Origin: Martinezella tropici
GTDB lineage: Bacteria; Pseudomonadota; Alphaproteobacteria; Rhizobiales; Rhizobiaceae
Length of the DNA stretch: 64,000 bases
NCBI RefSeq assembly: GCF_003287875.1
Contig: NZ_QMKK01000061.1
Coordinates: forward strand, 372,001-436,000
Reading direction: 5' to 3'
Part shown: in pieces, positions 51,539-60,566 of the stretch
Layout: the number at the start of each line of letters is the position of its first letter
Position numbering within the stretch: position 1 is the stretch's first letter
Notes under the pieces: generated by a model
What the model was told of the DNA's origin: nothing
Databases searched by the model: none
What the model saw: the letters and a program-made list of their open reading frames with translations, nothing else
Position numbers and translations under genes: made by a program

Positions 51539-52813
51539 TCACTGAAATCTGTCGAGCGTTTTGTAATACAGACCGACCAAGGGCAGAAACCAGGGCTTGC
51601 CGAAATGGCCGGGAACGGCCGGCCAATCGAGCCCCTTGAGCGGATTGCGGTCGGGTCTTCCGAGAATCGCATCCGCAATGGTCATCCCAAGATGCGTGGA
51701 AAGCTGCGCGCCGTGGCCTGAATAGCCCATGGCGTACCAGATACCGTCATGATAGCCGGCACGCGGATAGCGATCCTTGGTGATATCGACGAGACCGCCC
51801 CAGCAATAGTCGATCTCGACCTCGGCGAGTTGGGGAAATATGCGGGCGAGGCTTTCACGAAGGATCGCGCCGCTCCTGGCGTCGGAACGCTGGTCCGATG
51901 TTGCGGAGAAGCGAGCCCGCCCTCCGAAGATCAGCCGGTTATCCGGTGACAGGCGCCAGTAGTTGCCGATATTCATCGTGTTCACGCAAGTGCGATTGCC
52001 GGGCATTGCCGAGGTAACTTCCGCGTCCGTCAAGGGCCGGGTCGCGACGATGAAACTGCCGACCGCCATGATGCGACGGCGGAAGTAACCGAAATTGGCT
52101 GTCGTATAGGCGCCGGTCGCAATCATGACCTGGTCTGCCGTCACGGTGCCTTTGCCGGTCTTCAGCACGTGCCTGCCACCAGAATGGCTACGCTCCGTCA
52201 CGGCAGCGCCTTCCACGATGACCGCTCCGCGTCGCTTGGCAGCCTCTGCCAATCCGACAACATAGCGACCCATATGCATCATGGCGCTCTTCTTCGACAG
52301 CATCGCGCCATGAAACGGCGAACCGATCTCATTCTTGAGATCGGCGGCGGACAGCAGCGCGGTATCGGGATCGACCTCGGCATGCACCGCTTCGAAATTC
52401 CTGGCGAGCCCTTCGAAATGCTGTGGCTTGGAGGCAAGCTTCAGCTTGCCCGCGCGGCGGAAATTGCAGTCGATCCCCTCTTCCGCGATAATCGCCTCGA
52501 GCGTGTCGATCGAGGCGTCCAGCGCATGGTAGAGGGCGATCGCCCGCTCCTTGCCCAACTCCGCCTTTGCCGCGATGTAACTATGCGCCAGGCCATTGTT
52601 CAGATGACCGCCATTGCGACCGGAAGCGCCGAAGCCGACGATCTCAGCCTCCAGAACAAGGACCTTCGCACCCGCCATGGCAAGCTGCCGGGCGGCGCCA
52701 AGCCCGGTGAAGCCGCCGCCCACCACGACGACGTCGTAGTGCCCTTCGACAGGGCCGACCGCCGCACCCGCAAAGCGGGGCGCCGTGTCGTGCCAATAAG
52801 AGGAATATTTCAT
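51539..52813 (-). CDS. FAD-dependent amine/amino-acid oxidase, PuuB/DadA-like
   Basis: 424 aa. The FAD site is YDVVVVGGGFTGLGAARQLA, followed by ASGRNGGHLNNG, the typical block of gamma-glutamylputrescine oxidase-like proteins. The C-terminal GMTIADAILG and YSGHGAQLSTHLG contact the flavin. It oxidises a C-N bond to an aldehyde or keto acid. With the aldehyde dehydrogenases of the facing unit it would complete amine-to-acid conversion. It follows the HAD gene by 14 bases. Confidence 0.9.
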   Translation of the reverse strand: MKYSSYWHDTAPRFAGAAVGPVEGHYDVVVVGGGFTGLGAARQLAMAGAKVLVLEAEIVGFGASGRNGGHLNNGLAHSYIAAKAELGKERAIALYHALDASIDTLEAIIAEEGIDCNFRRAGKLKLASKPQHFEGLARNFEAVHAEVDPDTALLSAADLKNEIGSPFHGAMLSKKSAMMHMGRYVVGLAEAAKRRGAVIVEGAAVTERSHSGGRHVLKTGKGTVTADQVMIATGAYTTANFGYFRRRIMAVGSFIVATRPLTDAEVTSAMPGNRTCVNTMNIGNYWRLSPDNRLIFGGRARFSATSDQRSDARSGAILRESLARIFPQLAEVEIDYCWGGLVDITKDRYPRAGYHDGIWYAMGYSGHGAQLSTHLGMTIADAILGRPDRNPLKGLDWPAVPGHFGKPWFLPLVGLYYKTLDRFQ

Positions 52814-52827
52814 CTGGCTGCCCTTTC

Positions 52828-53496
52828 TCAGAGCCCCACGACGCCCGGCAGACCGGAAATGTCGGCGATTTCGACATAGCCGTAATAGGGATTGGCCGGC
52901 TCGTGACCGCGGTTGACCCAGACCTTGTTCTTGATGCCGAGATCATGAGCCGACATGAGGTCGTAGCGGAAGGAGGACGAGCAGTGCAGGATGTCTTCCG
53001 GGCCGCAGCCCAGCATGTCGAACATGTATTCAAAGGCCTGGAAGCGCGGCTTATAGGCATTGGCCTGCTCGGCCGTATAGACGGCGTGGAAGGGCGCGCC
53101 GAGCTTTGCGACATTCGACATGATCTGGCTGTTCATCGCGTTCGACAGGATGACGAGCGGAATTTCCTTTGCCACTTTGGCAAGCCCTGACGGAACGTCC
53201 GCATGCGGTCCCCAGGTGGGAACGCGCTCATAAACCATCCTGGCGTCTTCCTCCCTGAAGCCAACGCCGTTGCGCTTGCACGTCCGCTCGAGCGAATTGT
53301 GCACGACATCCGCATAAGGCTTCCAGTCACCCATGATCTCGTCGAGCCGGTAGGCAGCGAAATTCTTGATGAACTGCAACATGGCCGGCTCATCGAGACG
53401 ATCACCATAGAGGTCCCGGGCAGCTTCCGCCATCTGGAAATTGGTCAGCGTGCCATAGCAATCGAATGTGATATATTTCGGCCGGAAGGTGGTCAT
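52828..53496 (-). CDS. HAD-superfamily haloacid-dehalogenase type II-like protein
   Basis: 222 aa from ATG 53496 (MTTFRPKYITFDCYGTLTNF). The nucleophile Asp is in TFDCYGTL. The second position is Tyr, not the Asp that phosphatases need, as in L-2-haloacid dehalogenases. Further motifs are ILSNAM, the Lys in ANAYKPRF and SSSFRYDLMSAHDLG. True dehalogenase activity is not proven; in this amine cluster it may act on another leaving group. Its first base lies 325 bases from the divergent GNAT gene. Confidence 0.88.
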   Translation of the reverse strand: MTTFRPKYITFDCYGTLTNFQMAEAARDLYGDRLDEPAMLQFIKNFAAYRLDEIMGDWKPYADVVHNSLERTCKRNGVGFREEDARMVYERVPTWGPHADVPSGLAKVAKEIPLVILSNAMNSQIMSNVAKLGAPFHAVYTAEQANAYKPRFQAFEYMFDMLGCGPEDILHCSSSFRYDLMSAHDLGIKNKVWVNRGHEPANPYYGYVEIADISGLPGVVGL

Positions 53497-53820
53497 GCGC
53501 TTCGTCCTTACGTGCTGCCCCTCGAGGCGATTGGTGGAGAACACGATAATAGGATTGCTTTCGGCACTGGCGCCTACTGATTTTGCGAGGTTCGGAGCAG
53601 AAAGTTTCGTAGAGCGGCGCCCGTTTGGCATTTGCTTGCAAGAACGGCCGATGAGAACGCCTCCCGCCTACACTTTCGCAACCGCCGTTAGCGAGGTGAC
53701 GGCATAAGATGCGGCAAGGGCGAGCCGCAACGGCGAAAGATACCGTCAACGACATCGCCTTCAGATAATCTTCCGGCCCCTACGCTCCGACACTTGGACA
53801 AAAGAAATTCGAGGAGCGCC
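53497..53820. other. Divergent control region, 324 bases
   Basis: No gene. It holds one ATCTTATGCCG element (53697-53714) between the HAD/oxidase unit and the GNAT/transaminase unit. GAGGAGCG just before 53821 is a ribosome site. Confidence 0.55.
53697..53714 (-). promoter_or_regulatory. Putative Lrp-type box, CCGCATCTTATGCCGTCA
   Basis: It shares the 11-base core ATYTTRTGCCG with copies at 56095, 62757 and 62870. The reverse strand reads GGCATAAGATGC, a near dyad. Located 107 bases before the GNAT start and 201 before the HAD start. Confidence 0.55.
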
Positions 53821-54660
53821 ATGCGGGAGCGACAAATAGAAATCAGGCCTTTCCGTTCCCAACATTTGGATGCAGCTGTCCGCCTGTCGCAGGAGGCCGG
53901 CTGGCCTCATCGCCTGGAGGACTGGAAAGTTGCCCTCGACCTGAGCAAAGGTGTCGTTGCGATCGCCGCTGATGACGAGGTCGTCGGCACCACGCTCCTG
54001 ACACCTTACGAAACGGACTGCGCGACGATCAACATGGTGATCGTCTCTGCAAGCATGCGCGGACGCGGGCTGGGACGCCGTCTCATGGAGGCCGCTTTGG
54101 CTCTGGCGGATGGCCGCCCCTTACGCCTCACCGCGACCTCCGATGGCCTACCCCTCTATGAAAAGCTGGGGTTTCGCCAGACCGGCGCCGTCGTTCAGCA
54201 CCAAGGCCTCGTCGCGGCGGTCGCGAAACCGGCAAACACCGAAGTGGCGACCAAGGCCGATATCCCGGCAATCACAGCGCTCGACCGCGAGGCTTTCGAC
54301 GCCGACCGTTCCGCGCTGATTGCGCGATTAGCGGATCTGGGCGAATTCGCGATTATCCGCCGTGACGGCAAAGTCGCAGCCTATGCCTGTCTTCGTTCCT
54401 TCGGCCGGGGCGAGGTCGTGGGACCTGTCGTCGCACCGGATATCGAAGACGCGAAATCGCTCCTGTCCCACTTCATGAGCCGGAAAACCGGCGCATTCCT
54501 GCGTGTCGACACCGGTGCGGAAACCGGTCTCGGACCGTGGCTCGCCAGCCATTCGCTTGTCCATGTCGGTGGCGGCATCACCATGGTGAACCCCGTTATC
54601 AAGCGCAGCAATTCCTCGACAGTCACTACTTTCGCCCTCGCCAACCAGGCGCTCGGCTGA
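53821..54660 (+). CDS. Double GNAT-fold acetyltransferase-like protein, second copy
   Basis: 279 aa from ATG 53821. The acetyl-CoA loop of the first GNAT half is clear (MRGRGLGRRLMEAAL). The second half (about 150-279) has FGRGEVVGPVVA and AFLRVDTGAE. Paralogue of the protein at 43698. It is followed after 13 bases by the transaminase gene, so it probably acetylates or protects an amine intermediate (inference). Confidence 0.88.
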   Translation: MRERQIEIRPFRSQHLDAAVRLSQEAGWPHRLEDWKVALDLSKGVVAIAADDEVVGTTLLTPYETDCATINMVIVSASMRGRGLGRRLMEAALALADGRPLRLTATSDGLPLYEKLGFRQTGAVVQHQGLVAAVAKPANTEVATKADIPAITALDREAFDADRSALIARLADLGEFAIIRRDGKVAAYACLRSFGRGEVVGPVVAPDIEDAKSLLSHFMSRKTGAFLRVDTGAETGLGPWLASHSLVHVGGGITMVNPVIKRSNSSTVTTFALANQALG

Positions 54661-54673
54661 TCCGGAGAAGACC

Positions 54674-56050
54674 ATGTACAGCAATTCCCTCATCGAGCTC
54701 GATCGTGCCCATCTGGTGCATCCGGTCGCCTCCTATCGCGGCCATGAGCAGCAAGGCGTGCGGGTGCTTTCATCCGCCAAGGGAGCGACGATCACCGATG
54801 CTCAAGGCCGTCAGCTGATAGATGGCTTCGCGGGTCTTTGGTGCGTCAACGCCGGCTACGGTCATGAAACAATCGTGGAGGCGGCGGCTCGCCAGATGCG
54901 CGAGCTTCCCTATGCGACAGCCTATTTCGGCCTTGGCAGCGAATCGGCCATCCGCCTTGCCGCCGATCTAGCCGAACGAGCTCCCGGCGACCTCAACCAC
55001 ATCTATTTCACGCTGGGCGGCTCTGACGCCATCGACAGTACCGTCCGCTTCATCCGGTACTACTGGTTTGCGCGCGGCCAACCGCAACGCGATCAGTTCA
55101 TCTCGATCGAGCAGGGCTATCACGGCTCTTCGACGGTCGGCGCCGGGCTGACCGCCCTGCCCAACTTCCATGCCGGCTTCGGCGTTCCCCTCGACTGGCA
55201 GCACAAAATTCCGTCCCCCTATCCTTATCGCAATCCTGTCGGGCAGGATGCGAACGCCATCATCCAAGCGTCTCTCGCGGCCCTCAGGGCGAAGGTCGAC
55301 GCGATTGGAGCAAACCGTGTCGCCGCCTTCTATGCCGAACCGATCCAGGGTTCGGGCGGGGTGATCGTCCCGCCGAAAGGATGGATGAAGGCCATGCGAG
55401 ACCTCTGCAAGGAGCTCGACATTCTTTTCGTCGCAGACGAAGTGATCACCGGCTTCGGCCGGACGGGACCGCTTTTTGCCTGTTCCGAAGACGAGATCGT
55501 TCCAGATTTCATGACAACGGCGAAGGGGCTCACCTCCGGTTATGTTCCGATGGGCGCGGTCTTCATGGCAGATCACGTCTATCAGGTCATTGCTGATGGG
55601 GCGGGAGCTTCCGCCGTGGGGCACGGTTACACCTATTCCGCCCATCCCGTCAGCGCGGCGGTCGGACTGGAAGTCTTGAAACTCTACGAAGGCGGACTGC
55701 TCGAAAACGGCATAAAGGCCGGCTTGAGGCTGATGGCCGGCCTCGAGAGCCTTAGAGATCATCCCCTGGTGGGCGACGTCCGCGGTCGCGGCATGCTGGC
55801 TGCGATCGAACTGGTCGTGGACAAGGCGGCAAAGACGCCGCTGCCGGCGGAAGCCCAGCCTTCACGCCGGATTTTCGACCGGGCTTGGGAAAACGGCCTG
55901 GTGGTCCGCGCCTTCGCCAATGGAGTGCTGGGGTATGCTCCGCCGCTTTGCTGCACGGACGCCGACATCGACGCGATCATCGAACGAACAGAAAGGACGC
56001 TGGATCAGACGCTCGAAGATCCCGTCGTCCGCCGGGCGCTCAAGGACTGA
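54674..56050 (+). CDS. Class III pyridoxal-phosphate aminotransferase
   Basis: 458 aa. The PLP Lys is in MTTAKGLTSGY, with VADEVITGFGRTG before it and YHGSSTVGAG for cofactor phosphate. The omega-aminotransferase type (pyruvate-dependent, acting on putrescine, beta-alanine or similar) fits the length and motifs. It supplies aldehydes for the dehydrogenases of the facing unit. GGAG lies 8 bases before ATG 54674. Confidence 0.92.
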   Translation: MYSNSLIELDRAHLVHPVASYRGHEQQGVRVLSSAKGATITDAQGRQLIDGFAGLWCVNAGYGHETIVEAAARQMRELPYATAYFGLGSESAIRLAADLAERAPGDLNHIYFTLGGSDAIDSTVRFIRYYWFARGQPQRDQFISIEQGYHGSSTVGAGLTALPNFHAGFGVPLDWQHKIPSPYPYRNPVGQDANAIIQASLAALRAKVDAIGANRVAAFYAEPIQGSGGVIVPPKGWMKAMRDLCKELDILFVADEVITGFGRTGPLFACSEDEIVPDFMTTAKGLTSGYVPMGAVFMADHVYQVIADGAGASAVGHGYTYSAHPVSAAVGLEVLKLYEGGLLENGIKAGLRLMAGLESLRDHPLVGDVRGRGMLAAIELVVDKAAKTPLPAEAQPSRRIFDRAWENGLVVRAFANGVLGYAPPLCCTDADIDAIIERTERTLDQTLEDPVVRRALKD

Positions 56051-56094
56051 ACTCGCCAAGACCAAGGACCGATATATCGCGAGCAGGCGTTTTT

Positions 56095-56112
56095 CAGAAT
56101 TTTGTGCCGCAT
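56095..56112 (+). promoter_or_regulatory. Putative Lrp-type box, CAGAATTTTGTGCCGCAT
   Basis: It matches the copy at 62870 in 16 of 18 positions. It lies 168 bases before the second HAD gene, marking a likely internal promoter for the HAD/dipeptide-transporter genes. Confidence 0.55.
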
Positions 56113-56279
56113 CGCTAGTCCGATTCGGCGCAAACGGCGCGATCGAAGTGCCAAACTTGTCCTTAATGAAGGTCCATCCCGGCAATTCGGGAGCGTCAGA
56201 AAACAAGTGGGCCTGGGAACAGCATAATCTTCCGCAAGGCGGCCGCCCGGCGCCGCCAGCAAGCAGACTGGGGTAAGGC

Positions 56280-56996
56280 ATGACTAAGTCACTGGCAGAA
56301 TTCAAATATATGAGCTTCGATGTTGTCGGAACGCTCATCGACTTCGAAGGCGGCCTGAAAACCTGCCTCAACGAAATTGCAGCTGAAGCGAAGGTGACGA
56401 TCGATGGCGAGGAGGCGCTGGCGCTCTATCGCGCCGCGCGCTACGCCGACGATGCCGATCTGTTTCCCGACGATCTCGTGCGTGTCTATCTCGCCATCGC
56501 CCCAAAACTCGGTTTGCCGGCCGAAGAGGCCTATGGTCGGCGCCTGCGCGATTCCGCCAGGCAGTGGAAAGCCTTTCCCGACAGCGCGGAAGCCTTGGCG
56601 CAGCTGGCCAGCAAATATCGGCTGATCGCCATGACGAACGCCCGCCGCTGGGCCTTCGAACATTTTTCGGCGGAACTGGGGCATCCGTTCCACGCTGCCT
56701 TCACCGCCGACGACACAGGCACCGAAAAGCCCGACCCGGCCTTCTTTCACAAGGTGTTCGACTTCGTGGGCGGCGAGAATGCCAGCAAAGACGATATTCT
56801 TCACGTGGCGCAGAGCCAGTACCACGATATCGGCGTATCCCGCCAATTGGGGATGACGAATTGCTGGATCCAGCGCCGTCACGCGCAGGCCGGATATGGC
56901 GGCACGATCGAACCGGCCGAATTCACCACGCCGGATTTCCACTTCAAATCCATGGCCGAGCTTGCCCAAGCGGTGAAAGCGCTGGAGGCGGCATGA
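56280..56996 (+). CDS. HAD-superfamily type II-like protein, second copy
   Basis: 238 aa. The nucleophile Asp is in MSFDVVGTL; the usual phosphatase Asp two residues on is Val. MTNARR, the Lys in TGTEKPDPAF and HVAQSQYHDIG are the other family motifs. Distantly related to the HAD protein at 52828 and, like it, under a putative Lrp box. Function unknown. It precedes the dipeptide-type binding-protein gene by 65 bases. Confidence 0.87.
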   Translation: MTKSLAEFKYMSFDVVGTLIDFEGGLKTCLNEIAAEAKVTIDGEEALALYRAARYADDADLFPDDLVRVYLAIAPKLGLPAEEAYGRRLRDSARQWKAFPDSAEALAQLASKYRLIAMTNARRWAFEHFSAELGHPFHAAFTADDTGTEKPDPAFFHKVFDFVGGENASKDDILHVAQSQYHDIGVSRQLGMTNCWIQRRHAQAGYGGTIEPAEFTTPDFHFKSMAELAQAVKALEAA

Positions 56997-57061
56997 CCAG
57001 CCGTCATCCTCGTCGCATCCAATAAGAAAAACAGACTGCCAACCAGAAAAAGGGGAATGAC

Positions 57062-58672
57062 ATGAACGACAAGATCATGAACTGGACTGCCTCGGACGAC
57101 GCAATGGTCGAGAATGCCATTCGTCGAGGCGCCACCCGCCGCGAACTTCTCACCATGCTTCTGGCAGGCGGCGTCGCCATGTCGGCGGGCGGCCTGGTGC
57201 TCGGTCGCGCATCGAATGCCGTCGCGGCAACACCCAAATCCGGAGGCAATCTGAAAGCAGCCGGCTGGTCGTCCTCGACCGCCGATACGCTCGACCCCGC
57301 CAAGGCATCGCTGTCGACGGACTATGTGCGCTGTTGCTCGCTCTACAATCGCCTGACCTTCATCGATAAAGCCGGCGTGACGCAGATGGAGCTCGCCGAA
57401 AGCATCGAAAGCAAGGACGCCAAGACCTGGACAGTCAAGCTGCGCAAGGGTGTGACATTCCATGACGGCAAGGAGCTGACGGCCGACGATGTCATCTTCT
57501 CGCTCAAGCGCCATCTCGATCCCGGTGTCGGCTCGAAAGTCGCCAAGATCGCCGCGCAGATGACCGGCTTCAAGGCTGTCGACAAGTCGACGGTCGAAAT
57601 CACCCTCGCCGACCCGAATGCCGACCTGCCGACCATTCTCGCCCTGCATCACTTCATGATCGTCGCCAACGGCACGACGGACTTTTCCAAGGGCAATGGT
57701 ACCGGAGCCTTCGTTCTCCAAACCTTCGACCCGGGCAATCGCTCGGTCGTGGTGAAGAACAAGAACTACTGGAAGTCCGGACAGCCTTATCTCGACTCGT
57801 TCGAATTCTTTGCGATCAGCGATGATAATGCCCGCGTCAATGCGCTGCTTTCGGGCGACATCCACTACGCCGCTTCGATCAATCCACGCGCCATGAAGCT
57901 GATCGACGGCCAGTCGGGCTTTACGCTGTCGAAGACCACGAGCGGCAATTATACCAATCTCAACATGCGCCTCGACATGACGCCGGGCAACAAGAAGGAC
58001 TTCGTCGATGGCATGAAGTCGCTCGTCAATCGCGAGCAGATCGTCAAGTCGGCCCTGCGCGGCCTCGGCGAGGTTGCCAATGACCAGCCCGTTTCTCCCG
58101 CCAATATCTATCACAACAACGATCTGAAGCCGAAGGCCTTCGATCCGGACAAGGCCAAGTTCCATTTCCAGAAGGCCGGCGTGCTCGGACAATCCATTCC
58201 GGTGATAGCCTCCGACGCTGCAACCTCGTCGATCGACACGGCGATGATCATCCAGGCGGCCGGCGCCAATATCGGCATGAAGCTCGACGTTCAGCGCGTT
58301 CCCTCCGACGGCTATTGGGATAATTACTGGCTGAAGGCGCCGATCCATTTCGGCAACATCAATCCGCGCCCGACGCCCGACATCCTGTTCTCGCTCCTCT
58401 ATGCCTCGAATGCGCCCTGGAATGAGAGCCAGTACAAGTCGGAAAAATTCGACAAGATGCTCATCGAAGCGCGCGGCTTGCTCGATCAGGCCAAGCGCAA
58501 ACAGATCTACGCCGAAATGCAGGTGATGATCGCGGAAGAAGCCGGTACCATCATCCCGGCCTATATCTCGAATGTGGATGCGCTTTCGAGCAAGGTGCAC
58601 GGATTGGAAGCCAACCCGCTCGGTGGCATGATGGGTTACGCAATGGCGGAGTATCTGTGGCTCGATGCCTAG
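57062..58672 (+). CDS. Dipeptide/oligopeptide-type ABC solute-binding protein (family 5)
   Basis: 536 aa with a Tat leader (ATRRELLTMLLAGGVAMSAGG, twin Arg) cut near AVAAT. It contains the family 5 block VKLRKGVTFHDGKELTADDV. Typical substrates of rhizobial members are peptides, opines and modified amino acids. Given the surrounding oxidase, transaminase and Lrp regulator, an amino-acid derivative is likely. Confidence 0.93.
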   Translation: MNDKIMNWTASDDAMVENAIRRGATRRELLTMLLAGGVAMSAGGLVLGRASNAVAATPKSGGNLKAAGWSSSTADTLDPAKASLSTDYVRCCSLYNRLTFIDKAGVTQMELAESIESKDAKTWTVKLRKGVTFHDGKELTADDVIFSLKRHLDPGVGSKVAKIAAQMTGFKAVDKSTVEITLADPNADLPTILALHHFMIVANGTTDFSKGNGTGAFVLQTFDPGNRSVVVKNKNYWKSGQPYLDSFEFFAISDDNARVNALLSGDIHYAASINPRAMKLIDGQSGFTLSKTTSGNYTNLNMRLDMTPGNKKDFVDGMKSLVNREQIVKSALRGLGEVANDQPVSPANIYHNNDLKPKAFDPDKAKFHFQKAGVLGQSIPVIASDAATSSIDTAMIIQAAGANIGMKLDVQRVPSDGYWDNYWLKAPIHFGNINPRPTPDILFSLLYASNAPWNESQYKSEKFDKMLIEARGLLDQAKRKQIYAEMQVMIAEEAGTIIPAYISNVDALSSKVHGLEANPLGGMMGYAMAEYLWLDA

Positions 58673-58686
58673 CGGCCGCTGAACCT

Positions 58687-58713
58687 CCCTGGACGGCGCA
58701 AAGTCGTCCAGGG
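58687..58713 (+). promoter_or_regulatory. Intercistronic hairpin after the binding-protein gene
   Basis: CCCTGGACG/CGTCCAGGG, a perfect 9-bp stem with a 9-base loop and no T-run, lies between the binding protein and first permease. Likely mRNA stabiliser giving more binding protein than permease. Confidence 0.55.
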
Positions 58714-58767
58714 ACCTCCGTCTCGCAAACGCCGTTCGTTTCGTAGATCGCCGCAGGAGCATTGCCT

Positions 58768-59718
58768 TTGAGATCCGAGGTCTCCATTCTTATCCTAAAC
58801 CGGCTCTTCATCGCGCTCATCACCTTGCTGATCGTGTCATTCGCCGTCTTCTTCGCAACGAGCATGCTGCCGGGAGACACGGCCTCCATCCTGCTCGGCC
58901 AGGCGGCGACGCCTGAAGCGGTCGCCGGCCTGCGCAAGGCAATGCATCTCGACGAGCCGGCGATCCTGCGGTTCCTGGAATGGCTGCTGGGCCTGGTAAA
59001 GGGCGATCTCGGCACGTCCTACGCAAACAATATGCCCGTTGCGGAGCTGATTGGCCGCCGCCTGCTGGCAACACTGGAGCTTGCCGCCATCACGACGCTC
59101 GTCTCGGTCCCGCTTGCACTTCTGCTTGGCATTACTTCGGCCATGCTTCGCGGCTCCTATTACGATCGGATCGTCACGATCATTTCCATCGGCGTCATAT
59201 CGGTGCCCGAATTCATGGTCGCAACGCTTGCGGTGCTTTTATTCGCCGTCTATCTGCGCTGGCTGCCGGCGCTCTCCTCCATCAGCGAGGCGCATACGGT
59301 CTTCGATCTTGTGAAGATCTACGCCATGCCCGTCATCACGCTCACCTTCGTCATCTCAGCCCAAATGATCCGCATGACCAGGGCGGCTCTGATCGAGACG
59401 CTGAAGACGCCCTATGTGGAAATGGCCCTGCTGAAGGGCGCCTCGCGCGGCCGCATGGTGTTCAGGCACGCATTGCCGAATGCGCTGGGGCCGATCGTCA
59501 ACGCAGTCGCGCTGTCGCTCTCCTATCTCGTCGGCGGCGTGATCATCGTCGAGACGATCTTCAACTATCCGGGCATCGCCAAATTGATGGTGGACGCCGT
59601 CGCGACCCGCGATCTCCCGCTCATCCAGAGCTGCGCGATGATCTTCTGCCTTGGTTATCTCCTGCTGATCACCATGGCCGATATCGTCGCAATCCTCTCA
59701 AATCCGAGGCTGCGATGA
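58768..59718 (+). CDS. Dipeptide-type ABC permease, DppB-like
   Basis: 316 aa from TTG 58768, which has AGGAG 8 bases upstream; TTG 58762 would place that site only 2 bases away. Six helices, starting ILILNRLFIALITLLIVSFAVFF. The ATPase-contact loop is VEMALLKGASRGRMVFRHALPNA. Overlaps the next permease by 4 bases. Confidence 0.92.
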   Translation: MRSEVSILILNRLFIALITLLIVSFAVFFATSMLPGDTASILLGQAATPEAVAGLRKAMHLDEPAILRFLEWLLGLVKGDLGTSYANNMPVAELIGRRLLATLELAAITTLVSVPLALLLGITSAMLRGSYYDRIVTIISIGVISVPEFMVATLAVLLFAVYLRWLPALSSISEAHTVFDLVKIYAMPVITLTFVISAQMIRMTRAALIETLKTPYVEMALLKGASRGRMVFRHALPNALGPIVNAVALSLSYLVGGVIIVETIFNYPGIAKLMVDAVATRDLPLIQSCAMIFCLGYLLLITMADIVAILSNPRLR

Positions 59719-60566
59719 CCACGAACAGCTTGGCTTCCCATACCCCATCCCTTCTCGGCTACAATGTCAGCCTTGTTGGCATCGTGGCTTTTGCCATCAT
59801 CCTTGGCTGGACGATTGTCGCCCTGTTCGCGCCCTATATCATCCCCTATTCCGTCGGCGATATCGTCGATACCGACTATTTCGGCCCTATAAGCGGACAA
59901 CTGTGGCTCGGCTCGGACTATCTCGGCCGTGACATGTTCTCGCGCGTTTTGATGGGTGCGCGCTATACGGTCGGCATTTCATTGGCCGCGGTGGCGCTCT
60001 GCTGTTTTTGCGGCGTGACGCTGGGCATGATCGCCGCGGTTGTCGGTGGATGGTTCGACACGATCCTGAGCCGGTTTCTCGATGCTTTGAACTCGATTCC
60101 AAGCAAGCTTTTTGGCCTGGTCGTCGTCGCCGCCGTCGGCTCGTCCATTCCGGTGCTGATCATTACGCTCGCCGTCATCTATACGCCCGGCGCCTATCGC
60201 TTTGCCCGCGCGCTCGCGGTCAATATCAACACGATGGATTTCATCACGGTTGCCCGCACCCGCGGCGAGCGGGTCGGCTACATCATCGGTTCGGAAATTC
60301 TGCCGAACATTATCCGTCCCGTTCTGGCGGATTTCGGTTTGCGCTTCGTCTTCGTCGTTCTCCTCTTGTCCGGTCTTTCCTTTCTCGGCCTCGGCCTGCA
60401 GCCGCCCTATGCCGACTGGGGAGCCCTGGTTCGTGAAAACATCGGCGGCCTGCCCTTCGCAGCACCTGCCGTGATCGTGCCCTCCTTTGCCATTGCCAGC
60501 CTCACCATCAGCGTCAACCTGCTGATCGACAACCTGCCGCGCAAGATCAGGGACAGGAGCGCATGA
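59715..60566 (+). CDS. Dipeptide-type ABC permease, DppC-like
   Basis: 283 aa from ATG 59715 (ATGA overlap with DppB). A longer open frame from 58980 covers the same stop, but its first 245 codons are a shadow of the DppB gene. It has LGSDYLGRDMFSRVLMGARYT, the family N-terminal block, and an ATPase-contact loop with RTRGERVGYIIGSEILPN. ATGA overlap with the ATPase gene. Confidence 0.93.
   Translation: MTTNSLASHTPSLLGYNVSLVGIVAFAIILGWTIVALFAPYIIPYSVGDIVDTDYFGPISGQLWLGSDYLGRDMFSRVLMGARYTVGISLAAVALCCFCGVTLGMIAAVVGGWFDTILSRFLDALNSIPSKLFGLVVVAAVGSSIPVLIITLAVIYTPGAYRFARALAVNINTMDFITVARTRGERVGYIIGSEILPNIIRPVLADFGLRFVFVVLLLSGLSFLGLGLQPPYADWGALVRENIGGLPFAAPAVIVPSFAIASLTISVNLLIDNLPRKIRDRSA

Noticed and set aside
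58980..59714. Long in-frame extension of the DppC-like gene
   Set aside because: Translation before 59715 is a frame-shifted shadow of the DppB-like gene.
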